From: Frankia casuarinae
GTDB lineage: Bacteria > Actinomycetota > Actinomycetes > Frankiales > Frankiaceae
Assembly: GCF_000013345.1 (NCBI RefSeq)
Contig: NC_007777.1
Location: forward strand, 620,001-684,000
Direction: 5' to 3'
DNA: 64,000 bases
Shown: one piece after another, positions 28,954 through 37,653 of the stretch
Numbering within the stretch: the first letter of the stretch is position 1
Layout: every line of letters starts with the position of its first letter
Notes under the pieces: generated by a model
The model's database searches: none
Told to the model about the DNA's origin: nothing
Seen by the model: the letters and a program-made list of their open reading frames with translations, nothing else
Made by a program: the position numbers and the translations under genes

Positions 28954-29826
28954 ATGCCACACCGCCACTTCAACGGTCTGAAGACCGCGCTGCTGCTGGG
29001 CGTGCTGTCCGCCGCCATCATCGTGGTGGGTTCGCTGTTCGGGCGCGGAGGTCTGGTCATCGCGCTCGTGCTCGCGGTCGGTATGAACGGCTTCGCCTAC
29101 TTCTTCTCTGACCGGATAGCCCTGCGGGCCATGCGGGCCTATCCCGTGACGCAGGTCGAGCAGCCCCGGCTCTACGCGATCGTCGGGGATCTCGCCCGCA
29201 ATGCCCGGATGCCCATGCCGCGGCTGTACCTCAGCCCGACCCGGGCGCCCAACGCCTTCGCTACCGGCCGTAACCCGCGAAACGCGGCGGTCTGTTGCAC
29301 TGAGGGCATCATGGAGATTATGGACGATCGTGAGCTACGCGGCGTTCTCGGTCACGAGCTCAGCCACGTCTACAACCGGGACATCCTGATCGCATCGGTG
29401 GCCGGTGCCCTCGCCAGTGTTATCGTCTATCTGGCGAACATGGCCCAGTTCCTGGCTATTTTCGGTGGGCGGAACGATGAGGACGGTCCCGGCATCTTCG
29501 AGCTTCTGCTGCTGATGATCCTGGGTCCCGTCGCGGCGACGATCATCCAGCTCGCGATCAGTCGGTCCCGGGAGTACCAGGCCGACGAGTCCGGCGCGAC
29601 GCTCACCGGTGACCCGATCGGGCTGGCGAACGCGTTGCGCAAGCTGGACGCCGGCACCGCGGCGCGGCCCCTGCCGCAGACCTCCAAGCTCGGTCCCGCC
29701 GCCGCGCTCATGATTGCAAATCCGTTCCGGGGTGGGGGGGTCGGGAAGCTGTTCTCCACCCATCCGCCCATGAACGAGCGGATCGAGCGTCTCGAACAGA
29801 TGTCACGCATGAATCCGTATCGGTGA
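28954..29826 (+). CDS. htpX: Membrane zinc metalloprotease HtpX
   Basis: 290 residues, normal length. Family M48 protease: HELSH with zinc ligands His134 and His138 and catalytic Glu135, and a third ligand in [11 protein letters not shown] near residue 210. Four hydrophobic segments (about 11-28, 33-51, 145-165, 180-200) place it in the membrane with the active site in the cytoplasm. It is known to degrade misfolded membrane proteins under stress. The C-terminal [14 protein letters not shown] is conserved. Confidence 0.94.
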   Translation: MPHRHFNGLKTALLLGVLSAAIIVVGSLFGRGGLVIALVLAVGMNGFAYFFSDRIALRAMRAYPVTQVEQPRLYAIVGDLARNARMPMPRLYLSPTRAPNAFATGRNPRNAAVCCTEGIMEIMDDRELRGVLGHELSHVYNRDILIASVAGALASVIVYLANMAQFLAIFGGRNDEDGPGIFELLLLMILGPVAATIIQLAISRSREYQADESGATLTGDPIGLANALRKLDAGTAARPLPQTSKLGPAAALMIANPFRGGGVGKLFSTHPPMNERIERLEQMSRMNPYR

Positions 29827-29979
29827 CCGGGCCCGATGGCCACGATGTTGTCCGCGGCGCGTCGTCGCGGTAACACCCCGAAGTACTCGGAGTACGCTTT
29901 AACCGCGAACTGCCGGCCGAAACGGCGTCGGTTCACAACCAGGACCGCGGCGGAGCAAACCCCCCAGGTTCCGCCGCAA

Positions 29980-30014
29980 GCACCCCGCCCGAAACCCCCC
30001 ATCGGGCGGGGTGC
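29980..30014. terminator. Bidirectional hairpin terminator between htpX and yajQ
   Basis: A 12-bp perfect stem (29980-29991 with 30003-30014, GCACCCCGCCCG/CGGGCGGGGTGC) with an 11-base loop lies between two convergent genes and can serve both. Confidence 0.75.
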
Positions 30015-30040
30015 ACCCTGTCTCCAGCTTTTCCGTCGCG

Positions 30041-30529
30041 TCAGCGGTAGTTGACGAACTGGAGGGGAACTTCGAAGTCCTCGGTTTTGAGTATCTGGAT
30101 CACGCGCTGCAGGTCATCGCGCTTCTTCCCGGTCACCCGTAGCTGATCACCCTGAATCTGGGCCTGTACCCCCTTCGGGCCATCCGTCCGGATCTTCTTG
30201 GCGATGGCCTTGGCCTTGTCCTCCGCGATGCCCTGCTGAACGGTGACGGGCAACCGGAACTCCTTGCCCGACGGCTTGGGCTCGTCGAAGGTCAGGGCCT
30301 TGAGGGAAATGCCGCGTTTGACGAACTTCTCCTGCAGTACGTCGAGCACCGCCTTGACCCGCTCGTCCGTGTTCGCTACAAGCAGAATCGACTCGCCGGA
30401 CAGCGTCGCGGATGCGCCGGTGTCACGGAAGTCGAAGCGGGTCCGGATTTCCTTGACCGTCTGGTTGACGGCGTTGTCTATCTCCTGGGCGTCAACTTTG
30501 CTGACGATGTCGAAGGATGGATCTGCCAC
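30041..30529 (-). CDS. YajQ family nucleotide-binding protein
   Basis: 162 residues, GTG start with AGGAGG ten bases upstream. The start [20 protein letters not shown] and the ending [21 protein letters not shown] are diagnostic of YajQ/DUF520. Members bind nucleotides; some bind cyclic di-GMP and alter transcription. Role here unknown. It is convergent with htpX and divergent from tRNA-Tyr. Confidence 0.93.
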   Translation of the reverse strand: MADPSFDIVSKVDAQEIDNAVNQTVKEIRTRFDFRDTGASATLSGESILLVANTDERVKAVLDVLQEKFVKRGISLKALTFDEPKPSGKEFRLPVTVQQGIAEDKAKAIAKKIRTDGPKGVQAQIQGDQLRVTGKKRDDLQRVIQILKTEDFEVPLQFVNYR

Positions 30530-30715
30530 GTGTGCGGACCTCCTGGTCGGTTCGATGTGGGTGAGGATCGTGTGGAGTCGAGTGCTGTGCGTGATCGTGG
30601 TGCGCGGCCTTCGTTTCGTGAGCCGCTACTCACCGTTGTAATCGATCGTCGGCGGCCGCAGCGGGGCGGTGCGGCATCACGATGCTCCGTCGGGACCGGT
30701 ATGCTCCTCTACGAC

Positions 30716-30800
30716 GGCAGGTTGCCCGAGCGGCCAAAGGGAGCGGTCTGTAAAACCGTCGGCTCAGCCTACGATGGTTCGAATCCATCACCTGCCACCA
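30716..30800 (+). tRNA. tRNA-Tyr (anticodon GTA)
   Basis: The acceptor stem GGCAGGT (30716-30722) pairs with ACCTGCC, followed by A and an encoded CCA. The anticodon GTA is at 30750-30752. A long variable arm makes it class II, as expected for bacterial tRNA-Tyr. The T arm GGTTCGAATCC is canonical. A GGTATGCT at 30698-30705 is a possible -10 element. Confidence 0.96.
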
Positions 30801-30840
30801 TCCCGGAGTTCCCGGGGATCATGCTTCTACACGGGCTCGG

Positions 30841-30877
30841 ATCCACAGGCCCGGAGCATCGCTCCGGGCCTGTGGAT
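30841..30877. terminator. Perfect 17-bp hairpin between tRNA-Tyr and pyrE
   Basis: Bases 30841-30857 pair perfectly with 30861-30877 around a 3-base loop. It sits 40 bases after the tRNA and 34 bases after the pyrE stop on the other strand, so it is well placed as a two-way terminator. It is one of the strongest hairpins in the window. Confidence 0.85.
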
Positions 30878-30910
30878 GTGCGGCCGCGGATGGTCCTCGT
30901 CGCCGGGCGG

Positions 30911-31447
30911 TCAGGTGTCCGCGGCTGCGGCCTCCAGGTCCGCCCGGGTCAGGACGGGATGCAACGTCAGACCGAGCTCGGCGAGTCTCTCCCGGCCGCC
31001 CTCCTGCCGGTCGATCACACAGAGCACGTGTTCCACGACCGCTCCGGCATCCCGCAGTACCCGGGTCGCGTCGAGCACGGCACCACCGGAGGTGACCACG
31101 TCCTCGACGAGGGCGACGTGGCGTCCGGTGACGTCGCCGCCCTCCGCGATGCGTCGGGTGCCGTATTCTTTGGCCTTCTTCCGGACGAACCGGGCGGGCA
31201 GACCGGTGCGCTGGGAGAGCAGAGTCACGAGGGGCACTCCGCCGAGTTCGAGTCCGGCGAGGATCTCCGCGCCGGGCGGCACCAGTTCGGTGAGCCCGGC
31301 CACCACCGCAGCGAGCAGCGCCGGGTCGGCTTCGAAGAGGTACTTGTCGAAGTACTCGGTGCTTGTCCGGCCCGACCGGAGCAGGAATGTCCCGGTCAGC
31401 TGGGAAGCAGTCCGAACCTGGGCGGCCAGCGCCGCGTTGTCGTTCAC
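30911..31447 (-). CDS. pyrE: Orotate phosphoribosyltransferase
   Basis: 178 residues. It converts orotate and PRPP to orotidine 5'-phosphate in pyrimidine synthesis. The PRPP-binding motif VALVEDVVTSGGAVLDA is near residue 110. The flexible-loop region FVRKKAKEYGTRR is present, with EILAGLELGGVPL upstream. It stands alone, away from other pyr genes. ATG start. Confidence 0.93.
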   Translation of the reverse strand: MNDNAALAAQVRTASQLTGTFLLRSGRTSTEYFDKYLFEADPALLAAVVAGLTELVPPGAEILAGLELGGVPLVTLLSQRTGLPARFVRKKAKEYGTRRIAEGGDVTGRHVALVEDVVTSGGAVLDATRVLRDAGAVVEHVLCVIDRQEGGRERLAELGLTLHPVLTRADLEAAAADT

Positions 31448-31538
31448 GTCTGCTCACTCTAGGACCGGTTCCCCGCCGGGATGCCGGCCGTGGACGGTCA
31501 CCCATGGGCCGCCATGGCCGGGGCACTACCGTTGCCTC

Positions 31539-31991
31539 ATGTCATCGGCTGAGGCGGAGCGCGCGGTCCCGCTGTTCGTCTACGGGACGCTGCTGTTCCC
31601 CGAGGTCGTGCGGGCGCTCATCGGACGCGTACCCGAGGTGGGGCCCGCCACGGTCACCGGCTGGCGGGCCGCCCGGCTGCGTGGTCGGCTCTATCCGGGC
31701 CTCGTGCCCACGGCCGAGGCGGACGGGCCGGATCGGGCCACCGCCGGCCTCGTCCTCCTGGGGCTTGCCGCACGGGAACGGGCGATCCTCGATGCCTTCG
31801 AAGGCGAGGCCTACGAGACCCGTCCGCTGCTCCTGACCGACGGGCTACCCGCCATGGCCTACCTTTGGCGTGATCTCGCCGAGGCGATGCCGGAGAACTG
31901 GGACGCCCGGGTCTTCGCCGACCGTCATCTCACCGACTACGCCCTGCGGTGCGCCACCTGGCGGGCGGGGCTGGCCGATCCGGCACCCTAA
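31539..31991 (+). CDS. Gamma-glutamylcyclotransferase-like (AIG2 family) protein
   Basis: 150 residues. The YGTL signature (Tyr15-Leu18) and the acidic region LDAFEGEAYETR near residue 85, where the catalytic Glu of the fold lies, identify the AIG2/GGCT superfamily. These small cytoplasmic enzymes cyclise gamma-glutamyl amines. The substrate here is unknown. It is divergent from pyrE. Confidence 0.82.
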   Translation: MSSAEAERAVPLFVYGTLLFPEVVRALIGRVPEVGPATVTGWRAARLRGRLYPGLVPTAEADGPDRATAGLVLLGLAARERAILDAFEGEAYETRPLLLTDGLPAMAYLWRDLAEAMPENWDARVFADRHLTDYALRCATWRAGLADPAP

Positions 31992-32024
31992 CCGCGAGCT
32001 GACCGCCTGACCGCGAGCCGCCGT

Positions 32025-32582
32025 TCAGCCGGTGGTGGGCGGCCGCGGACCCTCTTCGCGCCGGACGCCGCCCCCGGAGGTCACCCGGGTGCCACCGGTC
32101 TCGGTGAGGCGACCGACTCCGGCCTCACGCCCGGCGGAGACCCCGGCCTGGTCGCTCGGATACGGCTCCTCGTACCCGGCTCTGGCCCGAGGAGCATCGT
32201 AGGTGCACAGTACGTAGATGACGACTACGTCGATCGCGATGATGACGACGGACCAGACCGGGAACGCCGCAAGGAACGCCAGCTGCCCGATGGCGTTGAT
32301 CGTCGCGATTGCGACCCCTCCCCAGCGGGCGGCCTCGTTACGGGCCGCGATGCCGAAGGCGATCAGTATCTCGACGACGCCGACCACGATCCACAACCAG
32401 CCCCAGAAGGTGGTGTCGGCGTAGATCACGCTGGTCCCGCCGTTGAGGTTGTTCACCACGACGGTGTAGTCGCGCAGGGACGCAATGCCGTAGATCAGGT
32501 TGTGGAAGCCGACGATGAACATGATGACGGCGGCGAAGGTGAGCCATCCGTTCAGCGGGCGTGCCACCCGTGTTCCTGCCAT
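32025..32582 (-). CDS. Small four-helix membrane protein (DUF7144-like)
   Basis: 185 residues; ATG 32582 has GGAGGATGAG directly before it, which decides the start. Four hydrophobic segments (about 11-30, 53-73, 83-104, 108-125) are followed by a hydrophilic tail of 55 residues. The FHNLIYGIASL and WGWLWIVVGVVEILIAFGI segments recur in small actinobacterial membrane proteins of unknown role. No function is proposed. Confidence 0.75.
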   Translation of the reverse strand: MAGTRVARPLNGWLTFAAVIMFIVGFHNLIYGIASLRDYTVVVNNLNGGTSVIYADTTFWGWLWIVVGVVEILIAFGIAARNEAARWGGVAIATINAIGQLAFLAAFPVWSVVIIAIDVVVIYVLCTYDAPRARAGYEEPYPSDQAGVSAGREAGVGRLTETGGTRVTSGGGVRREEGPRPPTTG

Positions 32583-32760
32583 CTCATCCTCCCCGGTCGT
32601 ACTCGCGGCGGATCGCTCTGCCCGCATGGTGCGGTCCGTCGTTGTTCGGTAGTCATACGACCACCTCTCCGCCGCGTAGGTGCGATACCCACGGTAGGCC
32701 GCCGTCACCCATCGTTGTGTCCGTCGGGCCGGAGGCGGTTCTCTCCGGCCCGGGACACGA

Positions 32761-34251
32761 TCAGGGAGCGGTGCCGGCGCCACCCGCCACACCCACGCCA
32801 CTCTTGCCGGTGCCGTTCTTGCCGGCCGGCAGTGTCGTGACCGCGTTCGTCGCCGCGCTCCAGCGGAGCTTGCCGAACTGAAAGGTGCTCTCCCGTCCGC
32901 CCGGGACCGAGTACTCGTCGGTGATCGGAAGCCCGAGGCTCGACGTCGTGCCACCGAGGCCCAGATAGGTCCGCAGGATGCGGCCGTGGACCTCGTGCGC
33001 GCCGATGGCCGGGTGCCAGTAGATCCAGCCACCCTGGAACTTCGCCTGAAGCGTCTCCGGGGCCGTGGCGTACTCGACACCGCTCACCGGCCGGCGCAGG
33101 AAGCTGTTCGTTCCGCCCAGCTCCAGGAACTTCGTCGCGATGGATCCGTGCAGGGCCTGTACGCCGGTCGCCACGGACCAGAAGGCCAGGCCGTTGGAGT
33201 AACGCTGCCAGCGACCGCCACCGCCGGCGGGCAGTTCGCTGTCGACGGGCGTCCCAACGGCCAGGCGGGTCAGCCCGGCGGTCGCGTACCACTTCTCGAT
33301 CTCGCTGCGGGTGCCGTCGGCCTGTGCGGCGAGCGCGGTCAGCGTGCAGCACAGCACGTTCAGATCGACATTTCCCATGATCCCCGGGACATTTCCACTC
33401 GAGGTGTACTGCCACAGCGCCCACTTGGTCCAGCCGCCGGGCAGCCAGCCCGGGGTCGCCTTGTTGTTGTAGATGGCGAACCAGAACGGATACCGGGCGA
33501 AGCTGTGGTTGTCCGCCAGCTTCTTGGTCCAGAACGAGCGGTACGTGTAGAGGATGGGCGCCCGGCCGGTCTCGGTCTCGATCTTCTCGAGGAACGCCCG
33601 CGTCCAGGCGGCCAGCGCGGCGGGATCGAGTCCTCCGTCGTCCTCGAGGTCGAGCACGGGGGCCAGCTGCCCGGCGGCGCGGGTCAGCCCGCTCACCGTG
33701 ATGAAGCGCTGTGCCTGGTCCACCGCGGTCGAGATCGGCCGCGCCGGCCGCGCGTAGTGATAGGCCCCGACCACCAGACCGGCTTTGGCGGCCGCGTCCC
33801 GGTCCGCGGCAAAGTACGGATTGGTGTAGTTCGGTCCTTCGGTGGCCTTAATGATCGCAAAGCTCAGGCCGGAGCCGCGCGCTGCGGTCCAGTCGATGGG
33901 GCCGCCGCCGGGATGCTGCCAGGAGGCCACGTCGATCCCCCGTGGCCAGGTCGGGGACGGCACCGCGCCCTGGGCGACTCCGGTGGTCGCGGTCAACGCC
34001 CCCGCGGTGATGGCCAGCGCCGCGATGCTCGTCACCCGCCGGGGGAGGGGGATTGGCAGCAGGGACGGGCGGGTGTCGACCCGCCGCCGCGTCGACCCCG
34101 GAGGAGGGCCGTGGCCTTCTTCATCCGGGTGGCCAGACGTGGGGGTGGTGGTCGGCAGGGTGGTGGTCGTAGGCACGGTGTCGCCGGCGGTGGGACCGGG
34201 CCGGACCTCGCGTGTCGTCGGATACCGGCTGGAACGGTGCATAGGACGCAT
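32761..34251 (-). CDS. Secreted GH25 lysozyme with C-terminal LGFP repeats
   Basis: 496 residues from ATG 34251, with GAGGG six bases upstream; a TTG two codons earlier is less likely. A 70-residue Thr/Pro-rich lead precedes a hydrophobic export segment (about 71-97). The GH25 domain runs from about 104 to 300 (GIDVASWQHP; catalytic acids in APVLDLED, near 200-202). Three LGFP-type repeats follow (about 325-475: WYATAGLTRLAVGTPV, KFLELGGTNSFLRRPV, TYLGLGGTTSSLGLPI), which are thought to anchor proteins to the wall. Likely role: peptidoglycan cleavage during growth. The long stretch before the export signal is unusual. Confidence 0.9.
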   Translation of the reverse strand: MRPMHRSSRYPTTREVRPGPTAGDTVPTTTTLPTTTPTSGHPDEEGHGPPPGSTRRRVDTRPSLLPIPLPRRVTSIAALAITAGALTATTGVAQGAVPSPTWPRGIDVASWQHPGGGPIDWTAARGSGLSFAIIKATEGPNYTNPYFAADRDAAAKAGLVVGAYHYARPARPISTAVDQAQRFITVSGLTRAAGQLAPVLDLEDDGGLDPAALAAWTRAFLEKIETETGRAPILYTYRSFWTKKLADNHSFARYPFWFAIYNNKATPGWLPGGWTKWALWQYTSSGNVPGIMGNVDLNVLCCTLTALAAQADGTRSEIEKWYATAGLTRLAVGTPVDSELPAGGGGRWQRYSNGLAFWSVATGVQALHGSIATKFLELGGTNSFLRRPVSGVEYATAPETLQAKFQGGWIYWHPAIGAHEVHGRILRTYLGLGGTTSSLGLPITDEYSVPGGRESTFQFGKLRWSAATNAVTTLPAGKNGTGKSGVGVAGGAGTAP

Positions 34252-34668
34252 GGGCAACCCTCGATGCTCGGGAGGCGATGCTGGGGAGGCTCGCCAGGCG
34301 GTTGGCCACGCCGGCAGCGGCGCACCAACGGGTGCTCCACACGCTAAGCATCGAAGAGATTACTTACAGCTATCAGTGTGAGTGGCGTCCAGGTAGGTCG
34401 CTACGGATAGTTGTTCCCGTCGGCAATCTCCGCATGTTTCGATGGAACGGAGTGAGGGTCGGGCGTACTGGCGTGTCATGGGGCGGACCTGGCGGTCAGG
34501 GCAGGGGGGTCGTTTCCGGCCGGCGTAGCGCCGACGGGGCCAGCGGGGGCCCTCACGCCGGTCGCCGGGAGGACCGGTCGCCGGGAGGACCGGCGGGTTC
34601 GGGGACGAAGTGGGTGAGGGGGTCACCCAACCCCGCCTGTCGTCGTGTAACCTGAGCTCCGCGGCCTC
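34252..34668. other. 417-base gap between the lysozyme gene and tRNA-Thr
   Basis: The minus-strand side should hold the lysozyme promoter and leader; bases 34345-34410 are less GC-rich and are the best candidate region. A GTTGG/CCAAC hairpin lies in that leader near 34300-34328. Such a leader could carry a cyclic di-AMP riboswitch, but the conserved core was not found. The 16-bp tandem duplication at 34559-34590 is also here. Confidence 0.45.
34559..34590. repeat. 16-bp perfect tandem duplication upstream of tRNA-Thr
   Basis: Bases 34559-34574 and 34575-34590 are identical, about 80 bases before the tRNA. Confidence 0.88.
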
Positions 34669-34744
34669 GCCCCTTTAGCTCAGTCGGCAGAGCGTCTCCA
34701 TGGTAAGGAGAAGGTCTACGGTTCGATTCCGTAAAGGGGCTCCA
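34669..34744 (+). tRNA. tRNA-Thr (anticodon GGT)
   Basis: Acceptor GCCCCTT/AAGGGGC, discriminator T and encoded CCA. The anticodon loop ATGGTAA gives GGT at 34702-34704. The D arm (TAGCTCAGTCGGCAGAGC) and T arm (GGTTCGATTCC) are standard. A TAACCT at 34648 may be the -10 element. Confidence 0.96.
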
Positions 34745-34843
34745 CGTTCCGCCTTCGGGTGGGTTCGTGTCCGGGGGGATGTCCGCCGGTCCTCCCGCGG
34801 GGTAAGATGTTGGTCGGGCCGCCGCAAGCAGGTGGACCATCCT

Positions 34844-34920
34844 AGCGGTGTAGCTCAGTCTGGCAGAGCAAGCGGCTCATAATCGCTGTGTCGCCGGTTC
34901 AAGTCCGGCCACCGCTACCA
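34844..34920 (+). tRNA. tRNA-Met, elongator type (anticodon CAT)
   Basis: Acceptor AGCGGTG/CACCGCT is fully paired, so this is not an initiator tRNA, which has an unpaired first position and three G-C pairs in the anticodon stem. The anticodon CAT is at 34878-34880 and CCA is encoded. A CAT-bearing tRNA-Ile2 cannot be fully excluded. The Thr-Met-rpmG order matches other actinobacteria. TAAGAT at 34803 may be its -10. Confidence 0.93.
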
Positions 34921-35014
34921 GCAGTGTGCGGCCTACCGCGGAGCCCGTGCGGGATCGCGGTTCGCCGCGCCGCCTGACCTGTTCAGCAACCGACTTAGGA
35001 AGAGGCATCACGCC

Positions 35015-35179
35015 GTGGCCGCCACTGACGTACGCCCGAAGATCACGATGGCGTGTCAGGTGTGTAAGCACCGGAACTACATCACGCGCAAGAACCGTCG
35101 CAACGACCCGGACCGCCTCGAACTGAAGAAGTTCTGCCCGAACTGCGGCAAGCACACGGAGCACCGCGAGACGCGCTGA
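35015..35179 (+). CDS. rpmG: 50S ribosomal protein L33
   Basis: 54 residues, GTG start with AGGAAGAGG 9-15 bases upstream. Cys14, Cys17, Cys41 and Cys44 (CQVC and CPNC) form a zinc ribbon, so this is the zinc-binding C+ paralogue; many actinobacteria also have a C- version elsewhere, expressed under zinc limitation. The core [20 protein letters not shown] is typical of L33. Confidence 0.95.
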   Translation: MAATDVRPKITMACQVCKHRNYITRKNRRNDPDRLELKKFCPNCGKHTEHRETR

Positions 35180-35214
35180 CGTTGCTCCGGCGGCTGCCCA
35201 TCGGCGCGTCCGGG

Positions 35215-35238
35215 CGCCCGTCCCCACCTGGACGGGCG
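35215..35238 (+). terminator. Hairpin terminator after rpmG
   Basis: A 9-bp perfect stem (CGCCCGTCC/GGACGGGCG) with a 6-base loop begins 36 bases after the L33 stop. It probably ends the tRNA-Thr/tRNA-Met/rpmG transcript. Confidence 0.65.
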
Positions 35239-35299
35239 GGGTCGCTGAATCCTCCGTGCACGTATCTACGTTCCGCACCGGTAGCCGGTCAGGGAAGTC

Positions 35300-35329
35300 C
35301 TTGGCCGGCTTCCTGGCATGCCAGCCAAG
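35300..35329. promoter_or_regulatory. Nested palindromes upstream of the first MaoC dehydratase gene
   Basis: A perfect 12-bp palindrome CTGGCATGCCAG (35313-35324) lies inside an outer CTTGGC/GCCAAG pair (35300-35305, 35324-35329), about 80-110 bases before the ATG. It could be an operator. Partner unknown. Confidence 0.35.
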
Positions 35330-35409
35330 ATTATCGACCGATGGCGGGCGATGTGGTAACCACGTAGAGACACCCTGGTCATCCCGCTGATGGCGCGATC
35401 GGAGTTGCG

Positions 35410-35871
35410 ATGCCGCTCAATCAGGACTTCGTGGGACGAAGCTCGGTTTCCCCCGCCCCGTTCCAGGTCGGGCGCGAGCACATCCGGAGGTTCGCCGAAG
35501 CGATCGGGGACGACAACCCGCTGTACCACGATCTGGAGGCCGCGAAGGCCGCTGGTTATCCCGATCTCGTGGCTCCACCCACGTTCCTCATCACAGTGAT
35601 CCCCGGAACCCTCGGGGTGCCCACCGACGATCCGGAGCTCGGCCTCGACTTCTCTCTGGTCGTCCACGGCGAGGAACGTTTCGTGTTGCTTCGGCCGGTG
35701 GTGGCCGGCGACGAGCTGATCTGCACCTCGACCCTGACCGGCATCCGGTCCGTGGGGACCAACGAGGTGCTCGTCGTCAACTACCAGTTCGCCACGATCT
35801 ACGGAGAGCAGGTCGCCACCGGCGTGTGTGGGCTGGTCTCGCGCGGGACGGCTCCGCCGAGGCGCCAATGA
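35410..35871 (+). CDS. MaoC-type dehydratase, N-terminal/HadA-like
   Basis: 153 residues; GGAG five bases before the ATG. It matches the hot-dog-fold FAS1-dehydratase group that includes mycobacterial HadA: NQDFVGRSS at the start, FAEAIGDDNPLYHDLEAA, and APPTFLITV. HadA-type subunits lack the catalytic Asp/His pair and pair with a HadB-type partner, here the next gene. The pair probably dehydrates (3R)-hydroxyacyl thioesters. Frankia is not known to make mycolic acids, so the substrate is likely an ordinary or polyketide-type acyl chain (inference). Confidence 0.85.
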   Translation: MPLNQDFVGRSSVSPAPFQVGREHIRRFAEAIGDDNPLYHDLEAAKAAGYPDLVAPPTFLITVIPGTLGVPTDDPELGLDFSLVVHGEERFVLLRPVVAGDELICTSTLTGIRSVGTNEVLVVNYQFATIYGEQVATGVCGLVSRGTAPPRRQ

Positions 35872-35980
35872 CACCTTTGCCGACAGGGTTGTCGGAGTCC
35901 CACCGGCCCCGCTCGGCTCCGGCGACCGCGCGTTGCGCACGTTCCGGGCGACCCCGGGCGTCCTCACGATCTGGAGAACG

Positions 35981-36409
35981 ATGACCGCCACGGTGAGCTA
36001 CGACGACGTCGAGGTCGGCACCGAGCTGCCGGAGCGACTTTTCCCGTTGCGTCGGGATGATCTTGTCCGGTATGCCGGTGCGTCCGGCGACTTCAACCCC
36101 ATTCACTGGAGCGATCGGGCGGCCGCCGAGGCCGGCCTACCGGGAGTGCTGGCGCACGGCATGCTGACCATGGCGACGGCCGCGCGGTTGGTCACGGACT
36201 GGCTCGGGGACCCGGGCGCCGTGGTCGAGTTCGGGGTGAAGTTCTCCTCCCCGGTGATCGTGCCCGACGACGGCGCCGGCGCGACGGTGTCCGTGCGTGG
36301 CATGGTCGAGAAGAAGCTCGACGACAACCTGGTGGTGGTGAATCTCACCACCCGATGCGACGGAAAAAAGGTCTTGATGGCGGCCCGGGCGACCGTCCGG
36401 CTGCGCTGA
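35981..36409 (+). CDS. MaoC-type dehydratase, catalytic HadB-like subunit
   Basis: 142 residues; GGAG four bases before ATG. The hydratase 2 motif is intact in ASGDFNPIHW (Asp and His catalytic pair near residues 40-45), followed by HGMLTMA. It forms the active subunit with the HadA-like protein 109 bases upstream. The order rpmG-hadA-hadB before tRNA-Trp-secE-nusG is shared with Mycobacterium; no hadC-like third gene is present. Confidence 0.87.
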   Translation: MTATVSYDDVEVGTELPERLFPLRRDDLVRYAGASGDFNPIHWSDRAAAEAGLPGVLAHGMLTMATAARLVTDWLGDPGAVVEFGVKFSSPVIVPDDGAGATVSVRGMVEKKLDDNLVVVNLTTRCDGKKVLMAARATVRLR

Positions 36410-36456
36410 GGCCTGCCGCGCGGCAGGTCCGGCCGCTGAGCCGCCCGGCGGCCTCA
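36407..36456. terminator. Compound two-way terminator overlapping two stop codons
   Basis: An outer TGAGGCC/GGCCTCA stem (36407-36413 with 36450-36456) contains the TGA stops of both convergent genes. Inside it is a perfect 16-bp palindrome CCTGCCGCGCGGCAGG (36412-36427). The two structures overlap by two bases and may be alternatives. Confidence 0.6.
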
Positions 36457-37653
36457 GGCCGCCTCGGCGAGCAGGGCGGAGAGGCGGCTGACTCCCTTGA
36501 CGAGATCGTCGTCGCTCAGCGCGTAGGACAGCCGGGCGAAGCCGGGAGTGCCGAAGGCCTCACCCGGCACGATCGCGACCCCAGCCTCCTCGAGGATCAG
36601 CTGGCACAGATCCGCGGACGTGGTGGGGATACGGCCGCGCAGGGTGCGCCCGAGCACGTCCCGCACCGACGGATAGCAGTAGAACGCCCCGTCGGGCAGT
36701 GGGCAGCGGATCCCGGGCGTCTGCGACAGCAGGCGGTGCATCGTCTGCCGGCGGCGGTCGAAGGCGGTGCGCATCGTGGCGACCGCATCCAGCGGGCCGG
36801 CGACCGCGGCAAGCGCGGCGGCCTGGGCGACGTTCGAGACGTTCGACGTCGCGTGGGACTGGAGGTTGGTCGCGGCGGCTACGGCGTCCGCCGGCCCGAC
36901 CAGCCAACCGACCCGCCATCCCGTCATCGCGTAGGTCTTCGCGACCCCGTTGACGATGATGCAGCGTTCGGCGAGCTCAGGTACCTCGGCGAGAACGGAG
37001 GCGAACCTTGTCTCGCCGTAGACCAGATGCTCGTAGATCTCGTCGCTGATGACCCAGATCCCGGCCTGCTCGGCCCACCGTCCGATCGCGCGGACCTCCT
37101 CGGGGGTGTGGACGGCGCCGGTCGGGTTCGACGGGGAGTTGAACAGCAGAACCTTGGTCCGCGGGGTGCGTGCCGCCTCCAGTTGTTCCACCGTCACCCG
37201 GTACCCGGCTTCCGGACCGGTGACGACGTCGACCGGGACACCCCCGGCCAGCCGGATCGACTCCGGGTAGGTCGTCCAGTACGGGGCGGGCAGGAGCACC
37301 TCGTCCCCCGGGTCGAGCAGCGTCGCGAACGCCGCGTAGACAGCCTGCTTGCCGCCGTTGGTCACCAGGACCTGGCTCGGCGAGACGATCACCCCCGAGT
37401 CTCGGGCGGTCTTCTCGGCGATGGCCTGCTTCAGCTCCGGCAGGCCCGCGGCCGGGCTGTAGCGGTGCATGCGGGGCTCACGGCATGCCTTCTCGGCGGC
37501 GGCGACGATGTGGTCCGGGGTTGGGAAGTCCGGCTCCCCGGCGCCGAACCCGATCACGTCGCGGCCCGCGGCGCGCATCGCCTTGGCGGTGGCGTCGACG
37601 GCGAGCGTTGCGGAGGGGGCGATTCCCCCGATGCGGTGCGAGATCCTGCTCAT
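36454..37653 (-). CDS. aspC: Aspartate aminotransferase family (class I/II)
   Basis: 399 residues from ATG 37653; ATG 37662 is an alternative. A fold-type I PLP enzyme: [17 protein letters not shown] near the start, [45 protein letters not shown], and the PLP lysine in [16 protein letters not shown] (about residue 238). It most likely transfers amino groups between aspartate and 2-oxoglutarate. A homologue lies just before secE-nusG in Streptomyces as well. Confidence 0.9.
   Translation of the reverse strand: MSRISHRIGGIAPSATLAVDATAKAMRAAGRDVIGFGAGEPDFPTPDHIVAAAEKACREPRMHRYSPAAGLPELKQAIAEKTARDSGVIVSPSQVLVTNGGKQAVYAAFATLLDPGDEVLLPAPYWTTYPESIRLAGGVPVDVVTGPEAGYRVTVEQLEAARTPRTKVLLFNSPSNPTGAVHTPEEVRAIGRWAEQAGIWVISDEIYEHLVYGETRFASVLAEVPELAERCIIVNGVAKTYAMTGWRVGWLVGPADAVAAATNLQSHATSNVSNVAQAAALAAVAGPLDAVATMRTAFDRRRQTMHRLLSQTPGIRCPLPDGAFYCYPSVRDVLGRTLRGRIPTTSADLCQLILEEAGVAIVPGEAFGTPGFARLSYALSDDDLVKGVSRLSALLAEAA

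Noticed and set aside
34252-34470. Cyclic di-AMP (ydaO-type) riboswitch upstream of the lysozyme gene
   Set aside because: Position is plausible, but the conserved core sequences of this riboswitch were not found on the minus strand.
34844-34920. Initiator tRNA-Met
   Set aside because: The first acceptor pair is formed and the anticodon stem lacks three consecutive G-C pairs, so it is an elongator (or, less likely, tRNA-Ile2).
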